DNA from: Camellia lanceoleosa
Taxonomy: Eukaryota > Streptophyta > Magnoliopsida > Ericales > Theaceae
DNA: 64,000 bases
Direction of reading: 5' to 3'
Assembly: GCA_025200525.1 (NCBI GenBank)
Contig: CM045758.1
Location: 191,492,463-191,556,462, forward strand
Part shown: positions 1-12,784 of the stretch, piece after piece
Position numbering within the stretch: the stretch's first letter is position 1
How the letters are laid out: each line of letters begins with the position of its first letter
The notes under the pieces: model-generated
Databases searched by the model: none
The model's input: only the letters and a program-made list of their open reading frames with translations
What the model was told of the DNA's origin: nothing
Program-made: the position numbers and the translations under genes

Positions 1-1108
1 TGTAATAAGTGTAGGTGAGTGTGATGTATGTCTTCCAACCCCACGTCTTTCTTCCATTTTATTTACCCGCTTACGATGGTTAGATATAGGGCATATTTCA
101 ATTAGCATACAGTATGACAGCATGTTTGCATCATTCATCTGTTTTGCATGCATCGAGCTCGGCGCATCATACAAACTGCATTTGTATTTCAATTCCAAAT
201 TGAATACGTGTTAGTTGTAGAATTCCATATGCCATGTTTAGAATAGCCGAGCCTGCTATAGTTTGCATTTTTGCATGTGTCGCATTAGGAAAATCTGTGT
301 ATTTTAGGATCACGCATGATTCCTAATTGGTTTTTTTTGTTTTGGCTTGGAGTACTCGGTGAGTTTTATGCTTTAGCATCCTTGCATGCGTATGAGTGTT
401 GCCATGAATAGCATGCTTACCATGAGGCTAAATGCTTATGTGATATAACTGCCTTGAATGCCTGTGGGTGGAGGTTGAGTTACTTGAATTGGAACAATTC
501 ATCAAATGCTTGTTTTAAGCCCACTAGATAGTGGCAAAATCATATTTTCTTAAGCCCACCCGAGGGTGGCAAATCCACGTCTTAGCCTACCTGCGGGTAG
601 CACCATCAAACCGTTTTCAAACAAACAGACACGAAGTGTCTTGTTCCAATTCAGGCGATTCGGTCTATATTTGTATGCTGTGCGCATCACACAGTAACCT
701 AGGCTAATAACCGGAATAAGAACATACAATGTTTTCAAAAACAGATATCATGGTTAGTAGAGGCCGGTCTTTGGCGGCGAAGCGGTGCTCATGAAGTGAC
801 CTTCAATCGTACCCAAGTTCGAGCGAGGCAACTTTGGTGATAGCGGACACGTGGCCTTTGGCACCGAGTCGGGGTTTCCTAAATTTCCCATTTTAAAATA
901 TTTAGGTGGCGACTCAGATCTGTGGCGATCTATGTTTGGCACTTCTTTCAAAAAATCTGTTTTCAAAACGATTTGCCGGATTTGGACTCTTCAGTTCAAG
1001 ATTAAGAACCGTGACATTTGAGTCCTTCGAACTGTAGTGACCCAATATCGAACCAGAACGGTGGGGACTCGCACTCCTTCCCCCGGGATGCATTCGGGGA
1101 CGTCTACA
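1..1108 (+). mobile_element. 3' part of a Tat-type LTR (left end outside window)
   Basis: The stretch reads colinearly with the 3' quarter of the long LTRs at 46200-47211, 57900-58925 and 31030-32061: the TGTAATAAGTGTG-like start, the 'tcttccaacccca' block, the 'cgactca' block and the terminal CTACA. It ends in CTACA and is followed by ATAGCTC, which is the start of another repeat unit. No primer binding site follows, so this is either a solo LTR or the 3' LTR of an element lying to the left. No coding region was recognised. Confidence 0.75.
517..600 (+). repeat. Three hairpin modules in the Tat-type LTR
   Basis: Three successive units, about 31-35 bases apart, each form a short inverted repeat: CCACTA/TAGTGG (521-534), CCACCC/GGGTGG (556-569) and CTACC/GGTAG (587-600). 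The stems differ in sequence but stay complementary. Related modules occur in the other Tat-type LTR copies at 23164-23260, 42785-42870, 46721-46738 and 58441-58458. Confidence 0.6.
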
Positions 1109-1641
1109 ATAGCTCAAAGGAACGAAAAATCCCTCTTTTACATTATAAGGTTTGAAACCCTTACTCCCAAACTTTCCCAACTACAACATTACATCAAAAT
1201 GACTACAAGTTTAGGTCAAAGACCATAAATATGAGTAGTTATCTCTACCTCAAATTCGGAGCTCAAAGGAGAAGGTGAAGAAAATCGAAAAGCTATTTAC
1301 ATATAAAAATATCATAAAAGTGCTGTGTGTATCTATCCCGCAGCCTTGCGTCTAAGGCTTTCCAAAAGCTATTTCTGAATTGCATTGTTCTTGAAAATTG
1401 AAAAACAACTATAAGCACATGGCAGAGTGAGAAATATTATACCAAGAGTATAAGGGACACGAAATAACCATGGATAGTTAGTTAGGCCAAAACATTTACA
1501 TAACTCAGTTTGGTGAATAAATCCTTTAAGGGGCAGAAACTGCTCATTTAAGTAGCAGAACTGAAAAACAGAAATTATGTAAGTAAATGACCATAACCAT
1601 GGTACTGAATAGAATAGAATAGAGGTCACAAAAGTGATAGT

Positions 1642-1935
1642 CAGAACAGAGGTATGAATTCAAGAGGTGGCTCGTACGGATTCTAGAGGTGGCTCCCACA
1701 ATATTGTAGCACTTAGCTTCGCACAGCACTTTGCTCTGCACAGAACAGAGGTACGGATTCATGAGGTGGCTCGTACGGATTCTAGAGGTGGCTCCCACAA
1801 TAGTGTAGCACTTAGCTCCGCACAGCAATTTGCTCCACACAGAACAGAGGTACAGATTCAAGAGGTGGTTCGTACGGATTCTAGAGGTGGCTCCCACAAT
1901 AGTGTTGCACTTAGCTCCGCACAGAACAGAGGTCA
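1642..1935. repeat. ~99 bp tandem repeat, about 3 copies
   Basis: The phrase CAGAACAGAGGTA recurs at about 1642, 1741, 1840 and (shortened) 1922. Each unit contains the paired phrases 'ggattctagaggtggctcc' and 'tagcacttagctcc'. The unit length is a multiple of three, so the frame stays open and yields a repetitive peptide, but this is a repeat within an LTR and not a gene. The same array sits in LTR b at 8715-9020. The related solo LTR at 61340-62735 has only a single simplified copy. Confidence 0.75.
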
Positions 1936-2639
1936 ATAGATCCATGATAAACAGAGGACCACAAGGTGATCAAACAGAGACCAATGGTTATTTAAGTCCC
2001 CCAAGGCCTGGGACTCCCGTGGTGGTACTTACAAAACAAAATTGCTTATAAGGTCATAACCAAATATTCTTTAAAATATAAACAAACATATCCATGGATA
2101 TCACTTTCACAAATAGGATTCAGAAAATAATCCACATAACCGAAATCTTTATAAAACATAACTTTTATTAATATACTAATAAAACATAATTTGTATAAAA
2201 TAGATTTTGGTAAGTCAAAATATACGTAAAATACATTTTGATAACTCAAGGTATAATATAACTTACCTTAACCTTAATACCTCACTCTTTTTTTTCACTA
2301 TCAAACACTCTCTCAACTTCCACTATTTTTTCTTCCTTTCTCTCTTTCTTTTTCTTTCCTTTCATTCTTTTTTTTTTTCCTTTTCTTTCTCTTCACCCAG
2401 CCGAATCACCTCCCTATTTATAAGGAAGTGAGGCCATTGGTTGGCCAACACGTGGCTAGGCCATCCCTCTCTCCCTGATTCAATATTTAATTTCATGATT
2501 CGTTCTTATCCTTAATAGATATTTAAGATAATTACCCTTTAACCCAATATTTTAATATAATTATATAAACTAATTAATTATTAATTAAATTACACATTAT
2601 CACATACCAACAGAAAATTAATTATTTATTTTACTATCA

Positions 2640-2640
2640 C

Positions 2641-2692
<52 letters not shown>

Positions 2693-2693
2693 T
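2640..2693. repeat. (ATT)n microsatellite
   Basis: About 17 uninterrupted ATT units inside LTR a. The equivalent tract in LTR b (9743-9787) is shorter. Confidence 0.9.
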
Positions 2694-2832
2694 TGACCCC
2701 TAGATTTATAATAATTATATTATTTTACAAAATTACACATAATAATATATATTAAATTATATATTTTCCGAACTGAGATTAAATAATATTAGTATAAATT
2801 CTAAAGAATAATTAAAAATTTGGGTTGTTACA

Positions 2833-3249
2833 CACACACACCCTCAAATTTCCACTCCACAATGACCTCCATTTTATGCCACTTCAGTTGACACACACTT
2901 GTCAAACACACACGCCCAAATTTCCACTGCGACACGACCTAAAGTAATGTTGGCCCACGCATAATCAACAACTACACAATGACGGTATCATTCAGAACAC
3001 AGAAAAGTAATTTTCAACGTGTCTAAACACGGAAGTGATCCTGTCATACTCGTTCCAATCAAACAAAAAGGGGTACAATCATCCAGTAAGTTACGACAAA
3101 CATGGAAAATAGGACCACATGGGCACAAATCTCTCCACCAGTAAGACTAAACGGAACAAAAGTATAAAGTTGGGATTGATTGGTTTAACACACTACAACA
3201 TTTTCGTAGTTTAGTGACATTTGAAAGTGCCACAAAACTATTAGTTTAA
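2833..3249. repeat. Inter-LTR flank, copy 1, with CACTA left end
   Basis: This 417 bp block lies between LTR a and LTR b and is repeated as 416 bp at 9928-10343. It begins with a CA microsatellite and ends in a CACTA-like terminus: ACA followed by CACTACAACA from 3191. It has no primer binding site or polypurine tract at its edges, so it is duplicated flanking DNA and not the inside of a small retroelement. Confidence 0.7.
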
Positions 3250-3429
3250 TGTAACGCCCTCAAAATAAACTCATAAATCATACATTCGTGACATCCATAA
3301 ACATAGGAGAAATAAACATATTTTCATTCATCAGAGTATTTAATCCAAAGGTATTACATGTTGACAACAAAAGTAAATGCCTTACGGGCTTACAACTTTC
3401 CAAGCCAACACTTTGTTACAAAAAGAGAG

Positions 3430-6400
3430 TGTAATGACCCAGGAAATTTTTTTTTTTAAATAGCCAGTGCATAATTTAATTGAGCAAATTTTCAAATTTG
3501 AGTGCTGTGTAAATTCTGTGCGAAAACAGTTCGGTTTTGTATTTCTTAAAAATTGTTACCGATCTCAGAAAATTATGAAATTTTTGTATGTTCACATACG
3601 AGTCTAGCACGTTGGGTAAAAATTTCAGAATTTATTGATGATTATTTATTTTATGAAAATTCATGGACTGATTAATGTTCAGTTTAAATTATAGTAGAAA
3701 TTTCTTATTTAATTTTTAATGTTTAAACCATGATTTGAGATAAATTAGTTGAGTCTTTTTAGTATATAATTGGACCATGTTTCACTTATGAATGAGACCC
3801 ATGATTTAGATTCAATTTAATTTGAATTTGTTTATGATTCATGTTTAATTATTTGGTCATTTTTAATTATATGATTGGTAGTAACCACCTTGGGAGTTGT
3901 TATCATTTATTATATAGGGTTATAATAAATATTTAAAAGTTAAATTTATGGTGTGTACCATACGGTGAAAAATTATATATTTTATAAAGAATGAAACATG
4001 TATGTATTGTGAAATAAACAAAATATTATATTTTGTGGTATACAAAACTATCATATTTTGTGATGAGAAAATTTATGTCATTTTATAAATTATATTATAA
4101 AATGTGAAAATATTATAAAAAAAATTATAATATTTTTTTTTGGAAATCATTTTCTTTTTGAAAAGCCACCAAACCCACATGGGGTTGTTCCCCACTCCCT
4201 TATCTTTTGCCCCTTCCTTTCCTTTTCATCATTTGATTTTTTTTCTTGGTTGAATTGAGCAGAGAGCTCTGCTCTCTTGGTCTCTCCCAAATGTGTATCT
4301 CTCTCTCTCTCTCTTATATTTTCCTCCATTGTTGACATAAGCTTTAAGCTTAGAGTGGGAGTGTTTAGAGTGAGATTTTGTAAAAGTGTTGTAAATAAAA
4401 GTTGTAGAGCTCGTCGTAATCTTCACAATGGTGTTTTCAGATTCATGATCGGGTGACGGTTGCATTTTCAGATTTTTTTTTTCTTCATATTTGAGGTGGG
4501 GACTTTCTTCATATTTTTTACATTAAAATTATGGTAGAATTATTTTGAGAAAATATATCATTATAAGAGGTATTGCATATAGATATATTTTCATATTTTT
4601 GTTTGATAATTTTTGAAAGAAAAATTATGTTGAAATGTTGAGAATGTTGGTATTTTGAGATTGATTTTAAAAAAATCATTTTATGTTGTTAATTTTGTAA
4701 AAGAAATTTAAAAATAGAATTTAATAGTTGTATGGATTATATCTACATCATATTATGATTAGATAATTTATTTTGAGAAATTAAGGTTGAAATATTTATC
4801 TCATCCTTGAGTTTTGGAATTTATTTTTGAGAAAAATAAATTGATATTGAGGAATATTGTGTAAATTGTTAAGTAGAGAATTTTCCTACACTTCTTTATG
4901 CACTTTTACTTGATTATATGGAGTTTAGAGTTGTATATAATTTAATTAGAATTTTTGAAAATTTTGTGTTTTATTTACTTAAAAGAGAAATTTTGAGAAA
5001 AATAAAAAGTTGATGCCCAAATTGCAAAAGTGTAAACTTGAAATATGTTTGTAAGGTTATAAAAGAGTTACGTTTTTAATTTGAACAAAAACGGACTTCG
5101 ATTCGATTAGTTTTGAAATATTTATCGGTTTGTGGCCAAAAGAGCATTTTTAAAGAAAATAAAGGAATTACGTTTAACTTTTGGGGCTTTCGATCAAAAT
5201 AGGATGTCATAGTTGAATAATACTTGGAGAATGAGTTTGGAAAGAAAATGATATTTTCTTGGGCATTGACGGTATTATTTTACTTAATGTATTTATTGGA
5301 ATAAAATCGACACTGCTAGAAATGGACCTTGAGAGGTTACCGGACGTGATTATAATATGAAAACTAGTGTAGTTGTTCATATTTGATAAAATGTGGAATA
5401 TGATTTATTTATAAATGTTGGAAATTATGGGAAATTCCAATTTATAGTATTATGTTGGATTGTAGGTCCATGTTATCTTTTAATTAATATGTTAGAGATA
5501 ACTATTTGGCCATCGGTGAAAATTTACCATGTTGCATTTAAATGAGGATTTTGATCAAAATGTTAATATTTAATAAGTAGGGATTCCTACTCATTCTTAT
5601 GTGTTTTAACATAAATGTTGAGTTATTTGTATAGATGGTTTGATTTGGGAAGTTAAGGTTGGAGATGTATAATGTTGAAAACAGGGGTTTTGTTCAATTG
5701 ACTCATACCTGTGTGTTTTGGGTTTAAAATGGAGATTATTGATGTTTTTGATAATATTTGAGCCTTTGAGTCAATATTGAGAAAAAAAGGAAAAAATGTC
5801 ATGTTTGGGTATATTTAGGTCATTACTGTAATTAATGACAATTAATACGGAAATATGAAATTGAGTTAGAAATAATAAAATCGACTCAATATGAGGTAGA
5901 ATGGTGGAGTTGGATTCATTAATCACTCACTTTGAAAATGTTGAGATTATATATATCTGTTGTAGCATTTATTTTCTGTTTTGAAATAACTGCTTTGGGT
6001 TATCGGTGAAGGATAGTCGTGATTGTTGTAGACAATGCATGATGCTTAGGTAAACTAAAACTAATCAATTGAAATGTCATCGAATATGACGGTTGTGATA
6101 ATACATCGAATTTGTGTATTAAATGAACATGTATATAATGATGTTTATATACATTGTATTGTGTGGGAGGAGATAGGAGATGTACTCCACGGTTTAAGGG
6201 AAGATAGGGGATGGACTCTTAAACCGGATTTTGTGTGACATTGATACAGCACTACAATGTGTATCAAGTGTTGATTATGAAGTGTTGAATTGATTTGATA
6301 TAGCACAAAAATGTATATCTTTATCAATTGTGAAATGTAGAAGTGTTTCTATGTTATGTTGATACGGCACTAGTATATCATATATGAAGTATGGAAGTGT

Positions 6401-7152
6401 TTTGTTTGAGATTGATACAGCAAATATGTGTGTCTATTGTGAAGTACGAAATATTTAATTTGAGTCTTTATCTCAAATGAAATGGAAGTACTGTTGATAT
6501 GAGATGTAATCTCACTTAAAGAGTATGGCCAGGTTCTGAGCCAGGATTATGAATTAAGAAATGGAAATTGTTATGAAACATGGATACATTTGTCATGTAA
6601 TTGAAAGGATTAAAAAGAATGTCATGTCACTATTGAAGCATGTTTATTTATTTAAATTACCTGGTTGTGGTTAATTAAATAAAATGGATTTAAGAGATTA
6701 TGTGATAAAACCTTATGATTTTGACATGATATAATTTCATGAAAATGTATAAATATCTTTGTACTCGCATATCTTTTAATGTTTTAATATGGGATTGATC
6801 GGTGAGTTTTGCTCACCCCCTGCCTGTACATGTGTACAGGGAATGCTTTTCTGAATTGAAGATCAATCAATGGGTTTTACCATTTCATAAGTGTAATGTA
6901 GAAATGGATTGTACTACTTCATTTGTTGTTTGGCTGAGTGCTATCTTTTTGTAAAGAGTAGTGTCCTCTCTTTTATTGTAAGCCTCAGGGCATTTCTTTT
7001 ATTTGTATGTAAATGTCATTGTTGTGTAACGAGAGGGAATATGTATATTTAACTATTCATCATTTCATCCAATGATGAAATGTTATTTGTAAATGGACTT
7101 AATTAATGAATATTGTTAAGGTTATTCGAGTAATAAAATACGGGGCCTGACA
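3430..7152 (+). mobile_element. Solo LTR inserted in LTR b (TSD GAGAG)
   Basis: The 3,723 bp block starts TGTAATGACCC and ends GGCCTGACA. It is flanked by GAGAG on both sides (3425-3429 and 7153-7157), and the sequence is absent from the equivalent place in LTR c (10515). It is plus-oriented; near its 3' side is a 'ggtgagttttgctcacc' block typical of this LTR class. Parts of it (about 5880-6480) are similar in inverted orientation to LTR b itself (7560-7980). It has no internal coding region or second LTR. Confidence 0.85.
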
Positions 7153-8714
7153 GAGAGTACTAACTCAAAACACAAAATAAGCCATTGGCTTGAATTACAT
7201 GTAATACACAAAATAATTACAAAAAAAAATAAGCCTTCAGCTTCTAAAACCTCCCAAGCTAAGTCCTTGGAGGCGGCATAATACCTGCACTTAAAAATGA
7301 TGTCCCATATAGGGTGAGCCAACGCCCAGTAGAGATATGCTAAACATAATATGAACAATGACTAAAACATGAGCATTCGATAAATGTTAACACTGGTCAA
7401 CCAACTTACAACACCATCCAATCCCATGACAAATATGTCCATGTTCATTTTACTTTCCTTTACTTAACAAATTTCGATTTATAAACATGGCTCAGAACCT
7501 AGCCAAACAATTCCCATGAGACTACGGGTCATGTTAAAAACCTTTCCAATATCAACAATTCAAATGAATTAAAATTCATAACAAACACTTCCATACTTCA
7601 CAATAGATACACATATTTGCTGTATCAATGTCATAATAAAACACTTCCATACTTCATAAATGATACACAAATTTGCTGTATTTATGGAGTCCATCCCCTA
7701 TCTTCCCCTAAACTGTGGAGTACATCATCTAGCTTCTCCCACACAAAACAATGTATATAAATAATTATCATATACACGATCAATCAATACACAGATTCGA
7801 TGTATTATTCCAACCGTCATATTCAATGACATATTCAACGTGATTAGTTTCAGTTTTCCCTAATCAACATACCGTGTCTACAACAATCACGACTATCTTC
7901 CACCGATAGCCCAAAGCAATTATTTCTAAACAAATAACAAATGCATCGACAGATAAATTATCAATATTTTCAAAAGTGAGTGATTAGTCAATCCAACTCC
8001 ACCATCCTTTCTCATAACTTCCCAATTCCACTATTTCACAATGAAAGTCATTAATTACACTAATGACCCAATAAAACCCAAATATGGCATTTTCCCCCAT
8101 TTCTCCCAATATTGACCAAAAAGTCCATATATTATCAATAGACCTCAATAACTTCATTTTGAGGCTCAAATACACATATATAGCTCAAAGGAACGAAAAA
8201 TCCATCTTTTACATTATAAGGTTTGAAACCCTTACTCCCAAACTTTCCCAACTACAACATCACATCAAAATGACTACAAGTTTAGGTCAAAGACCATAAA
8301 TATGAGTAGTTATCTCTGCTTCAAATTTGGAGCCCAAAGGAGAAGGTGAAGAAAATCGAAAAGCTATTTACATATAAAAATATCATAAAGGTGCTGTGTG
8401 TATCTATCCCGCAGCCTCGCGTCTAAGGCTTTCCAAAAGCTATTTCTGAATTGCATTGTTCTTGAAAATTGAAAAACAACTATAAGCACATGGCAGAGTG
8501 AGAAATATTATACCAAGAGTATAAAGGACACGAAATAACCATGGATAGTTAGTAAGGCAAAACATTTACATAACTCAGTTTGGTGAATAAATCCTTTAAG
8601 TGGCAGAAACTGCTCATTTAAGTAGCAGAACTGAAATACAGAAATTATGTAAGTAAATGACCATAACCACGGTACTGAACAGAACAGAACAGAGGTCACA
8701 GAAGTGATAGTCAG

Positions 8715-9020
8715 AACAGAGGTATGGATTCAAGAGGTGGTTCGTACGGATTTTGGAGTGGCTCCTACAATATTGTAGCACTTAGCTTCGCACAGCACTT
8801 TGCTTCGCACAGAACAGAGGTACGGATTCATGAGGTGGCTTGTACGGATTCTAGAAGTGGCTCCCACAATAGTGTAGCACTTAGCTCCGCACAGCAATGT
8901 GCTCCACACAGAACAGAGGTATGGATTCAAGAGGTGGCTCGTACGGATTCTAGAGGTGGCTCCCACAATAGTGTAGCACTTAGCTCCACACGGTACTTTG
9001 CTCCGCACAGAACAAAGGTC
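8715..9020. repeat. ~97-99 bp tandem repeat in LTR b
   Basis: Same array as in LTR a; CAGAACAGAGGTA starts recur at about 8715, 8811 and 8909, with a partial unit near 9008. The long open frame across it is a by-product of the repeat period. Confidence 0.75.
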
Positions 9021-9741
9021 AATAGATCCATGACAAACAGAGGACCACAAGGTGATCAAACAGAGCTCAATGGTTATTTAAGTCTCCCAAGGCGTGGGAC
9101 TCCCGTGGTGGTACTTACAAAACATAATTGTTTATAAGGTCATAACCAAATATTCTTTAAAATATAAACAAACATATCCATGGATTTCACTTTCACAAAT
9201 AGGATTCAGAAAATAATCCACTTAATTGAATCTTTATAAAACATAACTTTTATTAATATACTAATAAAACATAACTTGTATAAAATAGATTTTGGTAAGT
9301 CAAAATATACGTAAAATACATTTTGATAACTCAAGGTATAATATAACTCACCTTAACCTTAATACCCCACTCTTTTTTTCCACTATCAAAAACTCTCTCA
9401 ACTTCCACTATTTTTTCTTCCTTTGTCTCTTCCTTTTTCTTTCCTTTCCTTTCCTTTCATTCTTTCTTTTCTTTCTTTTCCTTTTCTTTCTCTTCACCCA
9501 GCCGAATCACCTCCCTGTTTGTAAGGAAGTGAGGCCATTGGTTGGCCAACACGTGGCTAGGCCATCCCTCTCTCCCAGATTCGATATTTAATTTCATGAT
9601 TCGTTCTTATCCTTAATAGATATTTAAGATAATAACCCTTTAACCAAATATTTTAATATAATTATATAAACTAATTAATTCTTAATTAAATTACACATTA
9701 TCACATACTAACAGAAAATTAATTATTTATTTTACTATCAC

Positions 9742-9742
<1 letters not shown>

Positions 9743-9787
<45 letters not shown>
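9743..9787. repeat. (ATT)n microsatellite
   Basis: About 14 ATT units at the position equivalent to 2640-2693. Confidence 0.9.
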
Positions 9788-9927
9788 TTGACCCCTAGAT
9801 TCATAATAATTATATTATTTTACAAAATTACACATAATAATATATAATAAATTATATATTTTCCGAACTGAGATTAAATAATATTAGTATAAATTCTAAA
9901 GAATAATTAAAAATCTAGGTTGTTACA

Positions 9928-10343
9928 CACACACACCCCCAAATTTCCACTCCACACTGACCTCCATTTTATGCCACTCAGTTGACACACACTTGTCAAA
10001 CACACACCCCCAAATTTCCACTGCCACACGACCTAAAGTAATGTTGGCCCACCCACAATCAACAACTACACAATGACGGTATCATTCAGAACACCCAAAA
10101 GTAATTTTCAACGTGTCTAAACACGGAAGTGATCCCGTCATACTCGTTCCAATCAAACAAAAAAGGGTACAATCATCCAGTAAGTTACGCCAAACATGGA
10201 AAATAGGACCACATGGGCACAAATTTCTCTACCAGCAAGACTAAACGGAACAAAAGTATAAAGTTGGGACTGATTGGTTTAATACACTACAACATTTTCT
10301 TAGTTTAGTGACATTTGAAAGTGTCACAAAACTATTGGTTTAA
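9928..10343. repeat. Inter-LTR flank, copy 2, with CACTA left end
   Basis: Second copy of the 417 bp flank, differing by scattered substitutions. The CACTA-like terminus begins at 10285. The three bases before it read ATA here but ACA in copy 1; ACA matches the three bases after the right terminus at 14136. Confidence 0.7.
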
Positions 10344-12512
10344 TGTAACGTCCTCAAAATAAACCCATAAATCATACATTCGTGACATCCATAAACATAG
10401 GAGAAATAAACATATTTCCATTCATCAGAGTATTTAATCCAAAGGTATTACATGTTGACAACAAAAGTAAATGTCCTACGGACTTACAACTTTCCAAGCC
10501 AACACTTGGTTACAAAAAGAGAGTACTAACTCAAAACACAAAATAAGCCATTGGCTTGAATTACATGTCATACACAAAATAATTACAAAAAAATAAGCCT
10601 TCAACTTCTAAAACCTCCCAAGCTAAGTCCTTGGAGGGGGCATAACACCTGCACTTAAAAATGATGTCCCATATAGGGTGAGCCAACGCCCAGTAGAGAT
10701 ATGCTAAACATAATATGAACAATGACTAAAACATGAGCATTCGATAAATGTTAACATTGGTCAACCAACTTACAACACCATCCAATCCCATGACAAATAT
10801 GTCCATGTTCATTTTACTTTCCTTTACTTAACAAATTTCGATTTATAAACATGGCTCAGAACCTGGCCAAACAATTCCCATGAGACTACGGGTCATGTTA
10901 AAAACCTTTCCAATATCAACAATTCAAATGAATTAAAATTCATAACAAACACTTCCATACTTCACAATAGATACACATATTTGCTGTATCAATGTCATAA
11001 TAAAACACTTCCATACTTCATAAATGATACACTGATTTGCTTTATCAATGGAGTCCATCCCCTATCTCCTCCCAAATAACATTCGGTTTAGGAGTCCATC
11101 CCGTATCTTCCCCTAAACCGTGGAGTACATCACCTAACTCCTCCCACACAAAACAATGTATATAAACAATTATCATATACACGATCAATCAATACACAGA
11201 TTCGATGTATTATTCCAACCGTCATATTCAATGACATATTCAACGTGATTAGTTTCAGTTTTCCCTAATCAACATACAGTGTCTATAACAATCACGACTA
11301 TTTTCCACCGATAGCCCAAAGCAATTATTTCTAAACAAATAACAAATGCATCGACAGATAAATTATCAATATTTTCAAAAGTGAGTGATTAATCAATCCA
11401 ACTCCACCATCCTTTCTCATAACTTCCCAATTCCACTATTTCACAATGAAAGTTATTAATTACACTAACGACCCAATAAAACCCAAATATGGCATTTTCT
11501 CCCATTTCTCCCAATATTGACCCAAAAGTCCAAATATTATCAATAGACCTCAATAACTTCATTTTGAGGCTCAAATGCACATATATAGCTCAAAGGAACG
11601 AAAAAACCCTCTTTTACATTATAAGGTTTGAAACCCTTACTCCCAAACTTTCCCAACTACAACATCACATCAAAATGACTACAAGTTTAGGTCAAAGACC
11701 ATAAATATGAGTAGTTATCCCTACCTCAAATTTGGAGCCCAAAGGAGAACGTGAAGAAAATCGAAAGTGCTCCAAATCCCAACATTTTCGGATTGATAGG
11801 TAGCCCAAGCCAAGCTCTACACTTTTTGCAAAGGAACTAAGGTAGAATATCACTCAAACTAGATCAAACCTTAGAGAGAAGGTGAAATGTAGTGAGAAAA
11901 GCTCTCAAAATAGGTTTTGAAAAGTAAGAGAGAGAGTGAGAGTTGAAAAAGTGATCTAAAATGACCCAGCTGCCAATTGATATACGTATGACCCGCTCGA
12001 GCGGAGAATAGGACGCTTGAGCGTCAAACACAAAAACTTAACCCGCTCGAGCGCAAAAAATACCAACTCGAGCGCCAAGGTACAAAACAAGACACCACTT
12101 GCTCGAGTGCAAAAAGGAATCCACTCGAGCGTAGATTATACTCTTCCAGTATTTTTACAGACATCGAACACCCGCTCGAGCGCAAGGATACCCGCTCGAG
12201 CGCGACCCGCTCAAGCGTAAAGAAATCCGCTCGAGCGTGAAAAACAAACCTACAAGATTTTGCGAGGCGCACAAGATCTTTGAAAGTGTGTAAACTCGCC
12301 GGCGCCAAGAAGACCCGCCGGCGGATCACTAAAAATCTGGGCAACAAGAGTTTGGACAAAAGCTCAACCAACCTGTTCGAAACACGCCCAAGACAATTCT
12401 AAACTCAAATACAAAGAGTTAAAAGACAGAAATGAAATACAGACAACAACAACTATCAACGGAACAGAGTCCGGAATACAGTAAACATGAAAGGAAACTG
12501 GGGATCGCTATA
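10344..12512 (-). mobile_element. LTR c, solo LTR in the CACTA-like element (TSD TTTAA)
   Basis: It starts TGTAACGTCCTC and is colinear with LTR b up to 11766, then diverges completely. The right edge reads CGCTATA before TTTAA (12513-12517), matching TTTAA at 10339-10343. Read on the minus strand the edge (TATAGCGATCCCC) looks like a mutated TGTAACGACCCC start. The divergent 3' side holds a palindrome array (11994-12238). Confidence 0.65.
11994..12238. repeat. CGCTCGAGCG palindrome array 1 (about 10 copies)
   Basis: Ten copies or one-base variants of CGCTCGAGCG (for example CGCTTGAGCG, CACTCGAGCG, CGCTCAAGCG) are spaced irregularly by roughly 15-50 bp in otherwise AT-rich DNA. Between copies 6 and 7 lies 'ccagtatttttacag', a spacer phrase also found in the other arrays. 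Confidence 0.8.
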
Positions 12513-12784
12513 TTTAATGACATTTTTTAGTCTTGTGGCATTTTGAACAAGTGTCATTTGTATATGTGCCAAGGTAGATACTTATAAGTGCCACTACACC
12601 ATTATGGCTAAAAGCTTTCAATAATATTTTGATGCCATGGTAGATATTATTTGTGGCACTATCAAGCGCCATTAAAAAAAGAGTTAGTGACACTTATAAG
12701 TGTCATTATACCATCAAGACTAAAACCTTTCAGTGACACTTTAATGTCATGGTAGGCACTATTTGTGATGATAATTCGTTGTAG

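Larger units (their letters stand above)
1109..2832 (-). mobile_element. LTR a, truncated, minus orientation
   Basis: The segment is colinear with 8180-9927. Read on the minus strand it starts TGTAACAACCC and continues AT-rich, as plant Ty3/gypsy LTRs do. Its 3' part is lost where the Tat-type LTR ends at 1108. It includes a ~99 bp tandem repeat and an (ATT)n tract. No open reading frame looks protein-coding. Confidence 0.7.
3250..9927 (-). mobile_element. LTR b, hybrid LTR carrying a nested solo LTR
   Basis: On the plus strand it opens TGTAACGCCCTC (the reverse complement of a GGGCGTTACA 3' end) and closes TTGTTACA. Without the insertion at 3430-7152 it is about 2.95 kb. Its left junction (TTTAA then TG) equals that of LTR c, and its right junction (TTACA then CACAC) equals that of LTR a. 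That combination is expected of an unequal-crossover hybrid. No coding sequence was seen. Confidence 0.7.

Noticed and set aside
2833..3249. Interior of a TRIM-type mini retroelement between LTR a and LTR b
   Set aside because: No primer binding site or polypurine tract at its edges, and its right part is the left end of a CACTA-like element whose body lies elsewhere.
8724..9137. 137-codon frame as a gene
   Set aside because: It is the translation of a 99 bp tandem repeat within LTR b and has no independent support.
11994..12238. CRISPR-like array of short repeats
   Set aside because: Plant nuclear sequence; the repeat is a 10 bp palindrome with variable 15-50 bp spacing and a shared spacer phrase, inside an LTR, with no cas genes.
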